Shown here piece after piece: positions 1 to 11,700 of a stretch of 64,000 nucleotides of DNA (within the stretch, counting starts at the first letter, position 1; every line of letters starts with the position of its first letter). The DNA comes from Colias croceus (taxonomy: Eukaryota > Arthropoda > Insecta > Lepidoptera > Pieridae). A program made the position numbers and the translations under genes. The notes under the pieces were generated by a model. That model was not told the origin of the DNA. It did no database searches and was given only the letters and a program-made list of their open reading frames with translations. The stretch is taken from NCBI RefSeq assembly GCF_905220415.1, contig NC_059564.1, positions 1,190,501 to 1,254,500 on the forward strand, read 5' to 3'.

Positions 1-640
1 ATTTGAGTTTTCTCAATATGTTCTCAAAATGAATTTGTGAAGATACATACTACAACAGTTTTTGCTGTTGATTTAAGAAATAACTATAGAATAGCTATAG
101 CTATAATTCAGTATGATTATAATATGTATTTTATATTATTTATGTATTTATTCCTCTATTGTACCGAAGGTTTTCTGGAAGAAATCGCTCTAAGCGATAA
201 GACCGCCAATTGTACTTAACGTAAGTTATATTTAAGGGTTTTGTATTTCTTGTTTTGTTATCTTTTAAGTGCAATAAAGTATTTATACTTAAATAAAATA
301 AAATATAAGTATTTTGATATCATGTATATAAAGCCTTAAGCAAGAGATAGTATAAGTACAAAGGCATATAACTGATGTTGAATTGATTATATTTGCAGAG
401 ATATTTCTTTGAAATGATAAGAATATCTTTGAAGAGATTATTCTTAGGAATGATAAGGAGAAATAAACACGAAATTATATGAACCTTTATGACATGTTTT
501 TGAATAAGTATTCTATTTGGCTTTTGTATATGATAGTTTTAATTATTTGCAAATAATCATTTGTTATATGCAGTTTAAAACTTAAGTTTATACATATTTC
601 AGTTTAAATTTAATTTACTAGACTTATAAATTGTCTCTGG
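1..640. other. AT-rich non-coding stretch with a repeat fragment
   Basis: No coding exon is supported here. A short repeat fragment at 171-216 (TCTGGAAGA, then ATCGCT, then AGCGATAAGAC) resembles the sequence at 63963-63998 at the other end of the window. It is probably part of a dispersed lepidopteran element. The rest is low-complexity AT-rich DNA in which I see nothing further. Confidence 0.4.
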
Positions 641-742
641 TGCGTTCTATTAGTGATCCCGGAGACTTCTATTTTTTGGGTCTGGCCTCGAGGAGGTTTT
701 AGTGGGTAAGAATCCCACATGCTCGGTTTTCCTCCAAAATAC
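641..742 (+). repeat. Dispersed repeat fragment, family shared with 17866-18010
   Basis: The segment GGTTTTAGTGGGTAAGAATC recurs as its reverse complement, with few changes, near 17910-17945. GC content is well above the surrounding DNA. This is probably a fragment of a retrotransposon 3' region; the family is not identified. Confidence 0.5.
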
Positions 743-1164
743 GAGTACCTTAAGAAGATTTAACACCATTAACAAAAAAAAAAAAAGACATAAATTGACT
801 CATAATACAAATCCATATACTTATAAAATCTCATGTCACAGTGTTTGTAACCAAAATTCTTGAACAACTTTGATTAAATTTTATAGGTAAGTACATGATT
901 ATTTGGTAGGTCAGACAATACTCATAAACTATATTTTATAGCCTAGAGTATAATTAGGTGATCTCACAGATCAAGCCAAGATATCTAAATTATATTTATA
1001 TTCTGTATTCTATATTTACCAAAAGAACTTGCAAACAGTACAAGACTAGGTGCGATATCAGGGCAAATAAAATGCACGCTCTTATCAACACGTGACTTCA
1101 AACGTGATTATTATGTTTACTATATAATTTATCTTTGCTCACAATCATGTGAAATGGAAAACAA

Positions 1165-1258
1165 GTATATTTAATAACTCAGTCCCCGGAATCACAAACA
1201 CAATAGAAAATCTATTGTCGTGGTCCGATTGGGCCGCTCGGTGCTCAATGGGTTAAAA
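1165..1258 (-). repeat. MITE-like repeat with CACAATAGA palindrome
   Basis: A core palindrome (ACAATAGAAAATCTATTGT) is flanked by CCCCGGAATCACA and GGCCGCTCGGTGCTCAATGG. Copies of the same family lie at 12112-12200 and 44500-44595. Three copies with the same palindromic core indicate a dispersed foldback element. Confidence 0.65.
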
Positions 1259-1460
1259 CTGATTTTGTGGCGTGTTTAAAATCTGTTCTAGTATCGAAAG
1301 AAGTATTTTATTCAACGGACACACTTATCCTATATTCTCCTTCTTGGTGTAATCTTTTGTTATACCAAATTTTTAGACTATAAATGAATTTGTATTACAA
1401 TAATTTACAATTGTGTTACCATCTATATAATGTTCTGTCTGATCCATATTTATCTTCAAA

Positions 1461-1495
1461 CTAGCTATGCCCCGCGGATTTACCCCAAAGCACAG
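1461..1495 (-). mobile_element. Helitron-like 3'-end remnant
   Basis: CTAGCTATGCCCCGCGGATT is the reverse complement of the terminal hairpin plus CTAG end seen in full copies such as 34621-34809. Only the terminal ~35 bases remain. Confidence 0.55.
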
Positions 1496-1808
1496 ATACA
1501 TTGGACAGTTATTACTGCACGTTATTGTAATGTTACTAAGGAGGTAATATTTCAAACACAGCAAGGAGAAAGTTATTTGTACCGTGTTGTAAAGTTATTT
1601 TAACTGGCGTACGTGACGGTAGACATGTTGCACCATATTATGTTATCTTCACGTGTTCTGAGATGAAATAACCTCTTGGATGTTAGTTAGTTCTTAAGTT
1701 GAGTTGTTATAATAAGGTATAATTATTGTGACGTACCTATATAATAGTAAGCAAAAAAGCTTGTAGAAGATAGACCTATAATGATAAACTTGTCGTTTTT
1801 AATCTATA

Positions 1809-2214
1809 CAGGGTGTCCCACTATTGGTATACTATGCGCGAAAAGACTTGTAGTTTAGCATGTACACTGATCACGTAAAAATACACAACAAAATTACGTC
1901 AAATTTTTTTTGCAAAATTTTTCCTGAATATCCATGTTTTCTTCTCTAGCTTCGCGCAGCTGGCATAACTATACCGCTTCTCTAATGTGAACATTTTGTC
2001 TATGAAAACATAATCTTAAACGATAGCTCACGTGCGGGTGGCAAAGTTGCAGGGGTTGCTTGTTATGAGTGTACACATAAAGTTTTAAGAAATCATCTAT
2101 TTGAAAAAAAAATGCGTTTGGAATTTTATAAGTATTTTTGATGTAGGTAAGTATTCAGCGTATGCAAAACTATAACCTCCATTGAGCTTAGTATACCAAC
2201 AGTGGGACACCCTG
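1809..2214. mobile_element. Tc1/mariner-type MITE with 24-bp TIRs and TA target duplication
   Basis: The left end CAGGGTGTCCCACTATTGG (1809 onward) is matched by the inverted right end (2191-2214), with one mismatch in 24 bases. TA dinucleotides flank both ends (1807-1808 and 2215-2216). There is no transposase reading frame in the 406 bp. A related, 5'-diverged copy sits in intron 6 of the large gene (43740-44101). TA duplication and CAGGG ends fit the Tc1/mariner superfamily. Confidence 0.85.
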
Positions 2215-2216
2215 TA

Positions 2217-3369
2217 TAATTATTTTTAATTATCAATCATGGTGTTATTTTCTTTTTAACACGCTTTTATTAGCTTCACGTATGTATGTACCTATGTTAA
2301 AGTCTCCTTTGAACTCGATTTTGACCCACTAATTTATTGTTAACTGTGATGTGAACCGTTTGAATAAATAAATTATTATGTATGCAAAAGCAATGCGGTG
2401 TCGAGGAAAAAGTTTCGAATCCTTCTGTGTTCTAATTATATCAAAACGGACTCAGCCGTTTCAACGTAAAGTCACACGTGATCTAGTCACGCTTGCATCG
2501 CTTTTTGCATAAACAACGTCTAGAGTATAAAATATCTCTGAAACTGGTTTTGAACTTGTTTTATTCATAAAAAATCGATGAGGAAGCCGTTGTAGGTACC
2601 GTCCTGACAAATTTCTATAAAAAATCTGCTCTCTTTTTATACTAGAAACTTTTTTACAAGCAAACATTTCCAAATTGGTTCAGTTTTTCAAATTACATAA
2701 TTGGTTATTCAAAATAATGTCGTAGGTATTTGTAAATAAATAAACTTGTAACTTGTAAACTGTAGAACATTCTATTTGTCGAATCATCATACAATAAAAA
2801 AAATCAGATAGGTATAAAACTGTAACACAAAAAAAATGTTATTTACGTTCCAAATTCTAACAATTTTAGATGCAACTTCATCTATTAACCTTTTCAATGG
2901 ATATAAATTGGTAGTCAATCTTGAAGGGGATTATACAAACAGTCGAAGTTTATGGGCTTCCAGAAACATCCAATATTGTACAATGCGATAACACTCTTGT
3001 ATGTGTGTGTGAATGTGCATGTGTGTGGATATCAAGCGTGTTCCGTTTGTGCTGAGTCAGAGTTGTTTTCTTTATTTATAACCATTATCAAAAGGAATTT
3101 ACACTCTTTCTCTCTAGTGTTACGGTCGATTATCGCATAGCAAATAGTCTTATGTTTAATATTATACCAAAACCTGTCACATCTAATAACATTTTTTGTG
3201 CCTACCTGAGAAGCTAGTGAAAAAACAGAAATAACTTTCTATTTCTGATTGAATCCTTACATATTATAATATTATAATAATATTATGTCTACATAATCTA
3301 GGTATATAATCTCCTTTTAGAAGTAGCAAACAGCAACATTAGAAAAAAAGTAAAATTTAAAAATAGAAT
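2217..3369. other. Intergenic AT-rich stretch
   Basis: I see no exon, RNA gene or clear mobile element here. Short open frames (for example 2952-3140) lack any recognisable domain, codon bias or splice context. Confidence 0.4.
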
Positions 3370-3490
3370 GTAAACAATTCCCGCGCCAACACGTGACTAT
3401 TGTTTATTTGGGTTCGGCCGCCATATTTATCGATATTGCAAATGGCGGCTCACAAGTTACAGCTGATACGTCATATGTGAACTCGAAAGA
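3370..3490. promoter_or_regulatory. Candidate housekeeping-type promoter (E-box + DRE)
   Basis: A GC-enriched island in AT-rich DNA carries an E-box CACGTG (3390-3395) and an exact DRE motif TATCGATA (3428-3435), flanked by GCCGCCAT and ATGGCGGC in inverted orientation. DRE motifs mark broadly active promoters in insects. No transcript start is visible from sequence. It could serve the antizyme gene 5.3 kb downstream through a 5'UTR exon, or a gene to the left. Confidence 0.3.
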
Positions 3491-3829
3491 AGAGAAACAT
3501 ATTATATTGGTTATGATTTTTTTTAAACTGGTTTGTTATTATGAAGGTTATTAACTTATATTATGTGCCGTTGTAAAAGGCTCTAGGCTATAATATTAAT
3601 ATTATTAATTCTCACTAAATAGGCACATGTCTAATGTAAGTACCTACCTACCTAATTTAAGTACTTACATGCTTTATTGTTACTTATTTAGTTTTATTAG
3701 CGAATTATCGATATTTGAAATTAGATATTTTATGTAGGTACTATAATTATTTATTCCAGTCTATTATTTCCAATTAAAAACTGATGCAGTTGATACAAGC
3801 GTATAAAAATGCCATATTTTTAAAACAAG

Positions 3830-4010
3830 CTATCCCGGCAAACGTTGTTCTGCCTGACTCTTATCAATAGGGATACAAAAAATAGATGTTGGCCAATTCC
3901 TATATCTATCGAATAAACATACAAAATTTCATGAGAATCGGTCCATTGAATCAGTCCATTGATTGGAAAACATTGTGACACGAGAACTTTATAAATAATG
4001 TAGAGATTAT
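3830..4010 (-). mobile_element. Helitron-like element, CGGGACAGCTAG-end family
   Basis: It shares the string CCCGGCAAACGTTGTTCTGCC and a body containing ATTTCATGAGAATCGGTCC with the copy at 49636-49822, and in reverse complement with 55262-55445. The terminal CTAG is changed to CTAT here, so this is a decayed copy. Confidence 0.7.
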
Positions 4011-4027
4011 TTTAATAAGTTATCTAT

Positions 4028-4290
4028 GACGACGCGGTTGGCGCAGTTGTAAAGTAACTGCCTAGAGTAGCCGACGGTCCCGGGTTCGATCCCCGGTCAG
4101 GGCAAATATTTGTGTGATGAACTCAATTATATTTTGTTCTTGGGTCTGGGTGTTATTATCTATATATGTATTTATTAAATATTATATTTATCGTCGCCTA
4201 GTACCCACAACACAAGCCTTAATTGAGCTTACTGTGGGACTAGGTCGATTTGTGTAATAATGTCCTATAATATTTGTTTATTTATTTATC
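4028..4290 (+). mobile_element. tRNA-derived SINE
   Basis: The head has RNA polymerase III box A-like TGGCGCAGTTG and box B GGTTCGATCCC. It continues into a non-tRNA body (AAATATTTGTGTGATGAAC) also present in the SINE at 39111-39345, and ends in an A/T-rich tail (TTTATTTATTTAT). No proper acceptor stem can be formed, so this is not a functional tRNA gene. Confidence 0.75.
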
Positions 4291-4784
4291 TATGGTCATA
4301 CACTCATCCATCAATCCATAGAAACGAAATACATAAATGGTAACCAGACCAAATATAATATGAAAGGCAGCCAAGTCTATTACAAAACTTCCATAACATA
4401 TTACGTGGTACCAAAATGGCGTCTTATACGCAGTATGTTTTGGCGATGTGGATAATTACTTTTCAAGATGTCTCCTTGTTTATTTTTGGCCCTAAAATGT
4501 ACTGGAAAGTGGAAACTATGCGTAACCATTAGCAACGGAAATTAACAAGCTTATCAACTGGTTTTACTCATTTTATACTGAAATTTCTTTCATAAGAGCA
4601 AGGTTATTAAATTGGTCGTACAAATTTCCTGTAGCCAAGCCTTTAGTATTTGTAATTCATCGATTTATCAACTTATATCTATGTGATAAAATTAATACAA
4701 ATCCGATCAGATTTGATGAAAAAAATATCTCTATACGTATTAGTCATTACTTTATATTACGCATCTATACATATAATAAATCTG

Positions 4785-5075
4785 TTGAAGGGTCAATTCT
4801 GTACATTGAAAATATTGAAAAAATAAAAAGCAGGGGGTGTTACTGGATCGATACCAAACCCAAATATGTGATTAAAAAAATTTTTGTCTGTCTGTCTGTC
4901 TGTCTGTCTGTGAAGGCATCATGTAAAAACTAACGGTTCGATTTCGATGAAACTTTGCATAATTATACCTTATTATCCTGAGCATAAAATAGGATACTTT
5001 TTATCCCGGAAAAATACGTAGAAAAAAAATAAATCTTAATTTTTCCGCGCGGGCGTAGTCGCGGGCGGAAGCTAG
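4785..5075 (+). mobile_element. Helitron-like element with (GTCT)n tract
   Basis: The 3' end has a GC-rich hairpin region followed by CTAG (5072-5075) and T. The (GTCT)n microsatellite at about 4886-4912 and the preceding GGATCGATACCAAACCCAAA are shared with inverted copy 40034-40506 and with the long element at 36357-38155. Confidence 0.75.
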
Positions 5076-5344
5076 TTCGAACATAAAGATATCATTGATG
5101 ATTAATGAAAATTTATCTTAATCGGTTTATTAGTATGTGCGTAGACAAATAAAAAAATCCCTTTATAATATCAGAAGTCCTCAAAAGAATCTATTTCTCT
5201 CTTCTTTTTTTATTTCTTATTTATTACACTTTCATTGGGCTTGCATACAAATAGTTCCTTAAAATTAAAACTTATAACTAGACAGAGGGCGGCCTTATCA
5301 TTGAGAGTGATCTCTTCCAGGCAACCCATTGTGTGAAGCAATAG

Positions 5345-6967
5345 TAACGTAACGGCACCGGTTTCCGACTAGCCTCCTCTATCCGACCATTTTGATTTTT
5401 GTTTGATAAAACGTTTAAAATACGCGCGACACTCGTGAAACTGAAGACTTTCGATCCAATCACTTATCGTACGTCATCTGTCCAAAATTGGGTTTCAAAT
5501 TTTAACCGACATTTCGTCAATCCAAGAAAAGCTAGGCGAGGGTGTAGTTTGTATTGAATTGAATGCGAAAAAAACATAAAACGGTGAAAATAAACATTTG
5601 GATTTTTACGCTAAATACTCTGGTAAGTTTGTGGTTAATTTACTTTGAACGTTTTATTGGTGTTTTAAATTATTAATTTTAAAATATACATGCAAAGATA
5701 GCGTGTTTTTATAGGTTTTTTTGGACAAATAATTATGGACGGAATGAGGAGCTTTTCAAAATAACAACATTCCGAAATCCGACCGAATCGGTCGGTAAAC
5801 GGAATTTCGCACTTTGTAAAAGAAGGTAATTATCTATTATGCATGTTGTTTTGTGGAGGTTTCGTATTAAGTTATTTATTCTAAACGCTATGCTTACATA
5901 CTACACCTGTATGCGACCAATGCTAACTATAATGGATTATTTGTAATATACGTTTTAACTGACACTCTTTTTTTATTTTTTCGTTATTCATTTACAAAGA
6001 CCGGTCTGGTTTAAAAACCCTATATTTTACGTTTTTGACACATAATTGCATAACTACGAAATTGTGAGATCTTTATAAGTGTACATATGAAATAGAAATG
6101 AACTAAAAATGAATATCAATTTCGGTTTAGAGGCTTTATTACGCAAATTTAGGTTTGGTCGGAATCAAGGTGCGATATATTTCCCTGTTTCCGTCCAACT
6201 GGGTTGCTTTTGCTTGCGCTGTGCTTGAGTGAAATTGCATGCGTTTATTTCAGGTCATCATCATGAGTGATAAAAAGAGGCTGAAGTATTCTCATTAGCT
6301 GAAATAATACTTTTGGTGAAATGGATTTTAGAATTGGGCAAAGTAGTCAATGGGACATTCTAATTTATTGTGGATGACCAGTGAGGCATTTTATGAGTTT
6401 GAGTAAATGTAATTTTAAACTACTACAGTCTAACATAGAGTTAGTTTTTGTTATTATAGTAAATGCTCAAATATTATTTAAAACTAGCGGTCCGCCCCGG
6501 CTTCGCCCGTGGTACATATTTAAAATATCTCTCCATAAGAACCATCCTCGTACTTATAGTAATATAATAAAAAAAGAATTATCGAAATCGGTCCACGCGT
6601 GATGCAGTGAAAAGACGAAACGGGTTTTTACGAATTTCCATTGTATTTCTATTGTCATAAAGTTGATTTTAGTAGAAAATATTTGACTGGTCGGAATCTA
6701 GCTACTCAGTGGTCGGAAACACGTGTATTTGTACTCAGTCGGTCGGAAAATGGTGCTTTCAGTTAATTTCCAGTCGTGATAGTTAAAATCCAAATTTAGG
6801 TAATAAAAAGCCATTATGAAATACAATTATGTGCATATTTTAAAATATAAGTTCGTAATCTTTCATAATATCATTTTTTCTTATGACCTCTAGAGTATTT
6901 AATTTATCTTTTAAAGGATTCATTTAGCCGTATCAATCAGTGGTCGGTATTCGGTGCCATTACGTTA
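5345..6967. mobile_element. Non-autonomous TIR element with arrayed GGTCGG motifs
   Basis: The ends are inverted repeats: TAACGTAACGGCACCG on the left and CGGTGCCATTACGTTA on the right (one mismatch in the outer 15). CCGAC motifs occur in the left part (5365, 5383, 5506, 5779). GGTCGG motifs occur rightward of a central palindrome (5790, 6157, 6689, 6711, 6741, 6942). No long reading frame is present. A Helitron fragment (6484-6605) has inserted. I cannot assign a superfamily. Confidence 0.6.
6484..6605 (-). mobile_element. Helitron-like fragment nested in the GGTCGG element
   Basis: It begins CTAGCGGTCCGCCCCGGCTT, the reverse complement of the AAGCCGGGGCGGACCGCTAG end seen at 23980-23983 and 34283-34286. 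The body keeps CGAAATCGGTCC. The distal end is decayed. Confidence 0.75.
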
Positions 6968-7796
6968 TAAAGGAGGAGGAGATGGGTAAATAAGTACAAT
7001 CTATTATTATATTGAAAAATTTGTAGGGTAGTTTCCTGGGTAAAAACGTTTATGCTCATTCAGTCTATAATTAATCTATCTCTGTTCACAATTTCGTACA
7101 GATACAACCATCGGTTTTTGCGTGATAGAGTAACAAACATACATTCTTACATGCTTTCGCGTTTATAATTAAAACATGATTAAAATGAATCATATCTGTT
7201 AATACCTAACCTTATGACCTAGATCAGTCACGTTTATGAGATATCAATTAATAAACTATTAACATGAGATTAATTAACTAAATATTTATAACAAAATATC
7301 AAGATTAAAAATCTGTTAGAGAGAGATCTGTCTGAGAGTATGTCTGTCTGTCATGTGAAATTAACATATTTTAATTAAAAACATTTTTTAAACCATAATA
7401 AATTTTTAGTCAACTTCAAATGAGAAGGCTAGCAAGTCGACGTAAATTTGATAAAAAATTCAATAAGGAAATTACTAGGTCGTCTATACTCTATACACAC
7501 ATAATTTTATAGTGTACAACGTTTCTCCATATTCATCAGAATTAGATTTCATTATTTTCAAATTTTAACCCAATCGATTCACTAGTATTAAAGATACACA
7601 TCAAAAAGTATAAACCTGACACTAATTTACTTTCAAGGTTATCAATGCAACCCTTACCCCTTATTGAAGGGGTGGTTAGGTCTAATTAATTGGATGCATT
7701 TTAAGGGTTGTTTTGATGACCGTTGCTAGCACGTGTAACTTTTATTTTTATTATTTTTGCAACATTTGAATGAGCTTTTTGAGTATTTATATAAAA
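6968..7796. other. Intergenic AT-rich stretch
   Basis: Nothing codable is seen. A CTGTCTGAGAG..GTCTGTCTGTC stretch near 7325-7355 is a short remnant like the 5' parts of the Helitron-like repeats. Confidence 0.35.
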
Positions 7797-7982
7797 CTAG
7801 CTTACCGCCCGCGGCTTCGCTCGCTTTGTCTAAAACCTAATAAATTATATACTTAAACCTTCCTCTTGAATCACTCTATCTATTTAAAAAACCGCATCAA
7901 AATCCGTTGCGTAGTTTTAAAGATTTAAGCACACAAAGGGACATAGGGACAGAGAAAGCGACTTTGTTTTATACTATGTAGT
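7797..7982 (-). mobile_element. Helitron-like element, complete-looking minus copy
   Basis: CTAG at 7797-7800 is followed by the GC-rich terminal region (CCGCCCGCGGCTTCGC), then the body CGCATCAAAATCCG and the 5' end near TATACTATGTAGTGATA. The same family occurs at 58098-58283 and, interrupted, at 54312-54960. Confidence 0.75.
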
Positions 7983-8790
7983 GATACGAAGGGATAGATA
8001 AAACTACTATAGTGAATAGTCTTTGCCGAAGTAGATCCTTTACCAAAGAATAAACATTGTTTTGAATGCACATATGTATGTTTATTAGTTTGTTACTCTT
8101 AGTACATCTTAATAAAACAGAGATATTGCATTTGTAAATTTATTGCACTAATAAATATCAAGTTCAATTCTTAACCGATTGCAACAGAAGGAAGGTTATC
8201 TTTTTCGAGTGTATATATGTTTATTTTTGGCACGATTTGTAGTACAAACGGCAATGGATTTCATCTTGAGAATTAGTTTATGCAAATGTAAGACACAGAG
8301 TATATAAAAATTAAAAAGTGAAAAAAATATATGGCGCCAAATTATGTCTCAAAAAGTTTTCATGTAGGTATTTTTTTTCTTAAATACATTCACTATCGAT
8401 AATAGCTTATGATTTTATTTACCTTGGCACCAAATTCGGGGCGAAAGCTGAAAATAAAAAACGATGCCAAAGTGATATTTTCCAATGTACACAATATTGT
8501 CTTTTGCGTCGTAATCTATTTATATGATGTTTTGGCAAGCCGTGCGATCCAGAATTCTATCAGTGTTTCTTGTGATTCCTTTATAAACACCCGCTTCTTA
8601 CAAAAACAAACAAAAAATAACAAAAAATAAATAAAAAATATTTTGCGTATATGGCACGTTGTATAGGGATCTTCAATAAGATTCCGTTAAAATATCGGTA
8701 GATAATTGTTGTTAAGCTTTTTACACATTCCATTTTTTTTGATTTTTTTAATTGTTTTTTTTTGTATTAAGTAATTTATTGTTAACAAAA

Positions 8791-11700
8791 ATGGTTGTCA
8801 AACTGTACAGGTGAGATATTTTCGACGTTTTTGTATATTTTATAAACTGCGTAGTGTATTAATATTATATTTAGTTTTCGTTTTTGTTAAAAATGTATCA
8901 CATATATAATTGGAAGTCAATCTTTTGTTAATTTTCATCACAACTCCAGAGTTTAGGTGTGATTTACACACAAACATACATACTTAGTAATATTTATTCC
9001 ATTATCATAATTATAGCATCATAATCATTTTCACAAAAAAGTGGTTAATGTTTATAAACTTGTCTTAATTTTCAAGTGGCATTTTCTGATGATTCAAAAA
9101 TTCCACCTGACAGACAGACATATAGACAGACAGGTCAACATCTTGGCAATAATGTATTTAAATATAAATAAATAAAAAACTTTGCTAAGAATTTTCTAAA
9201 TCAGTTTCAGTTTATATCTAAAAATATTTACTGTAGTAATGCAGATAGGAATAGATTGCAAGTAAATTATCTTGATAGGTATTTATCTAGGGATGTCATC
9301 ATGAAATAAAGTGATAAAATCACAGAAAAGTGAGGCATTCAAACATGCTACTGAAGAAAGTACATATTTATTGGATCATTAATATTTATTTAAAATTTTA
9401 TTTCAAAGTTTAATCATATTGTTTGGCTTGGTGGTAAATCTATACTTAATATTATAAAGCTGAAGAGTTTGTTTGTTTGAACGCGCTAATCTCGGGAACT
9501 ACAGGTCCGATATGAAAAATTATTTCGGTGTTAGATAACTCATTTATCGAGGAAGCCTTTAAAGGCTATCGTCACGCTATGACCAACAGGAGTGGATTAA
9601 ATTTAGACATTCTTATTTTCCTTACTCGATGAGGCCGGCACACTCTTGGCCATTTTGCAAACATTCGTGCGAAAAATAAGCCATAAAAATGACTTACATT
9701 ATGTACTTTGTTAAATGAATTATCAGTATATGACGTACATGATCTTTTGTTTTCATGCTAAGGATACTTAATATTGTAGGCTTTGATAAATAAATAAACA
9801 GTAACAATGTTAAATAGTTAATGTTTTGAGATTTATTGTTGATAAATTAAAGTTGCAAGAAATCTTTATAAAATGAGCTATTGGTAAAGTCTTATCAAAA
9901 TAGACCTAGACGTTTTGGAGGGTAGTCATAAATATTAAGTAACTTAACAATAAAAGTTAAAATGGTGTCCTGCTTACTTGTAGTAACTGCTTACTTACTT
10001 GTAGCTTACTTGTAGTGTAAGCATTTATATGTATATTTAAAAATTTTTTTCGTTTTTAAATAATTCGTTTTTATCTTGTCTAATAATTAATAATAAGTAA
10101 TTATTGACATAGTATGAAACATTGTAAAACTACGTACATTGAAATCAATTTTTCGAATATGTAATTCATTTAGATACTGCAGCTAACAGCGACTTTTGTA
10201 ACTACCCTCAATTTGAAAAGATATTTTTATCGAATATAGTCTGTTATGAACTTGATAGATATTTTTTGAAAAATCTTAGGAAGGAATAATAAGCATAGGC
10301 CATAGAGGGATTGCTTAGATTAGGTAAGAAATTTTAAGGTATTTATATGTCAGTATGTACCATTTTGAAAAATACCCTCGATTATTATACCTCCGTCCAC
10401 CACCACCCTCGCCATGGTTGTCACATATGAAAAAGTACCAGCCCACATTAGGCGGTCACAAGGGCGGTCAGAATAAAGATGTGTAATAGTAAAACAATTT
10501 TGAAATTTAATAGTATTTTTTAAATAGTTTAGCCTTGTGTTCCTGCGACACGCAGTGCTGTCAATTGCCAGCTACATTTTGCGAACAACTATGTGATGCT
10601 CACCCGGCTATGTTGCTATACAACTGTTTACAGTACGAGGCTTAACAATAAAAAGACGTGTGGCACTCGGGGACTGCCGCGGTAAAGCATGCCTTCAAGA
10701 CACACCTCCGTGCCCGTCGGAGTGGGGAGCGTGAGGTTTTTTCGTTACGGAATTTCTCGATTCGGTCCCCGCGTTCAAGGCCCGCGATAGATGCTATGCA
10801 ATAGCTTAAAAACCTTCCTCCCTACAGTATTAGTATTCTCAATAGATTTAATATATGATATAATATTTTTGCAGCGGCGATGACTCCTCCCTAAGCAGCT
10901 CCCTGGCGGGCAGCAAGCGCTCCGCTTTGTCGGCTTCGGACGCCGAGTGCTTCTCGCTCTGCCTGGGTGCCGGGCCTCTGTGGTAAGTTAAATCAAATCA
11001 AATCAAATCACATTGGATGTAAAACTTATGTTTGTATCTGTAATATTTATATAGTAAAGTAGGGTTCTTTTGGAAGCACTTTGAATTGTAAAACTCAATA
11101 TTTACTTATTGGACCTTAAGAAAGGGCAAGATACAGGAAACAAAGAATGAAGAAATATGACATTGTATTGATAGTATTTATTTACTTTTCGGTCTGATTC
11201 TCTTATACCTATTTAACAGCATTTCTTTGTTTGAGTACATGTTCAGTAATTTCTGTTAACATGTTGCTGGCGGCGATGTGTGTTGCAGAGCGGCATTTAA
11301 GGTTCCAGAAACATGTTTACCATGAGTACAAAAATGATAAATATAAGAAAGTATTAAGAAATCATCGTTTTCAGGTGGTCCTGATGTCCCTGCTCACGAT
11401 ACCGCACCGCCCGGAGGGGTGGGCAGCGGGGCCTCGAGCCCCGCTTCCCCGTCCACCCCCACACACGACGACAACAACCGTAAGTGTTGTTTTTTTGGCA
11501 CTGCCAGAAAACTTAGGCATTGCCAGAAGACCTGTAGGATCAGAAAATATAGACAGTGTCATTTACAACATAATCTAACTGAAAATTAGTTTTAATAACA
11601 TTTTAGACTAATATAACTATGTATATAATTTGTAAAAAAATAACTATAGACATTTTTTTTTGGCACTTGAAATACATTTTCATCTTATTGATTAATCGAC

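Noticed and set aside
4028..4104. Possible tRNA gene
   Set aside because: tRNA-like head only, fused to a repeated body and A/T tail: a SINE.
11231..11578. 115-codon plus-strand open frame over antizyme exon 3
   Set aside because: It reads the third frame (VVLMSLLTIPHRP), neither ORF1 nor the +1 ORF2, and continues through the exon 3 donor.
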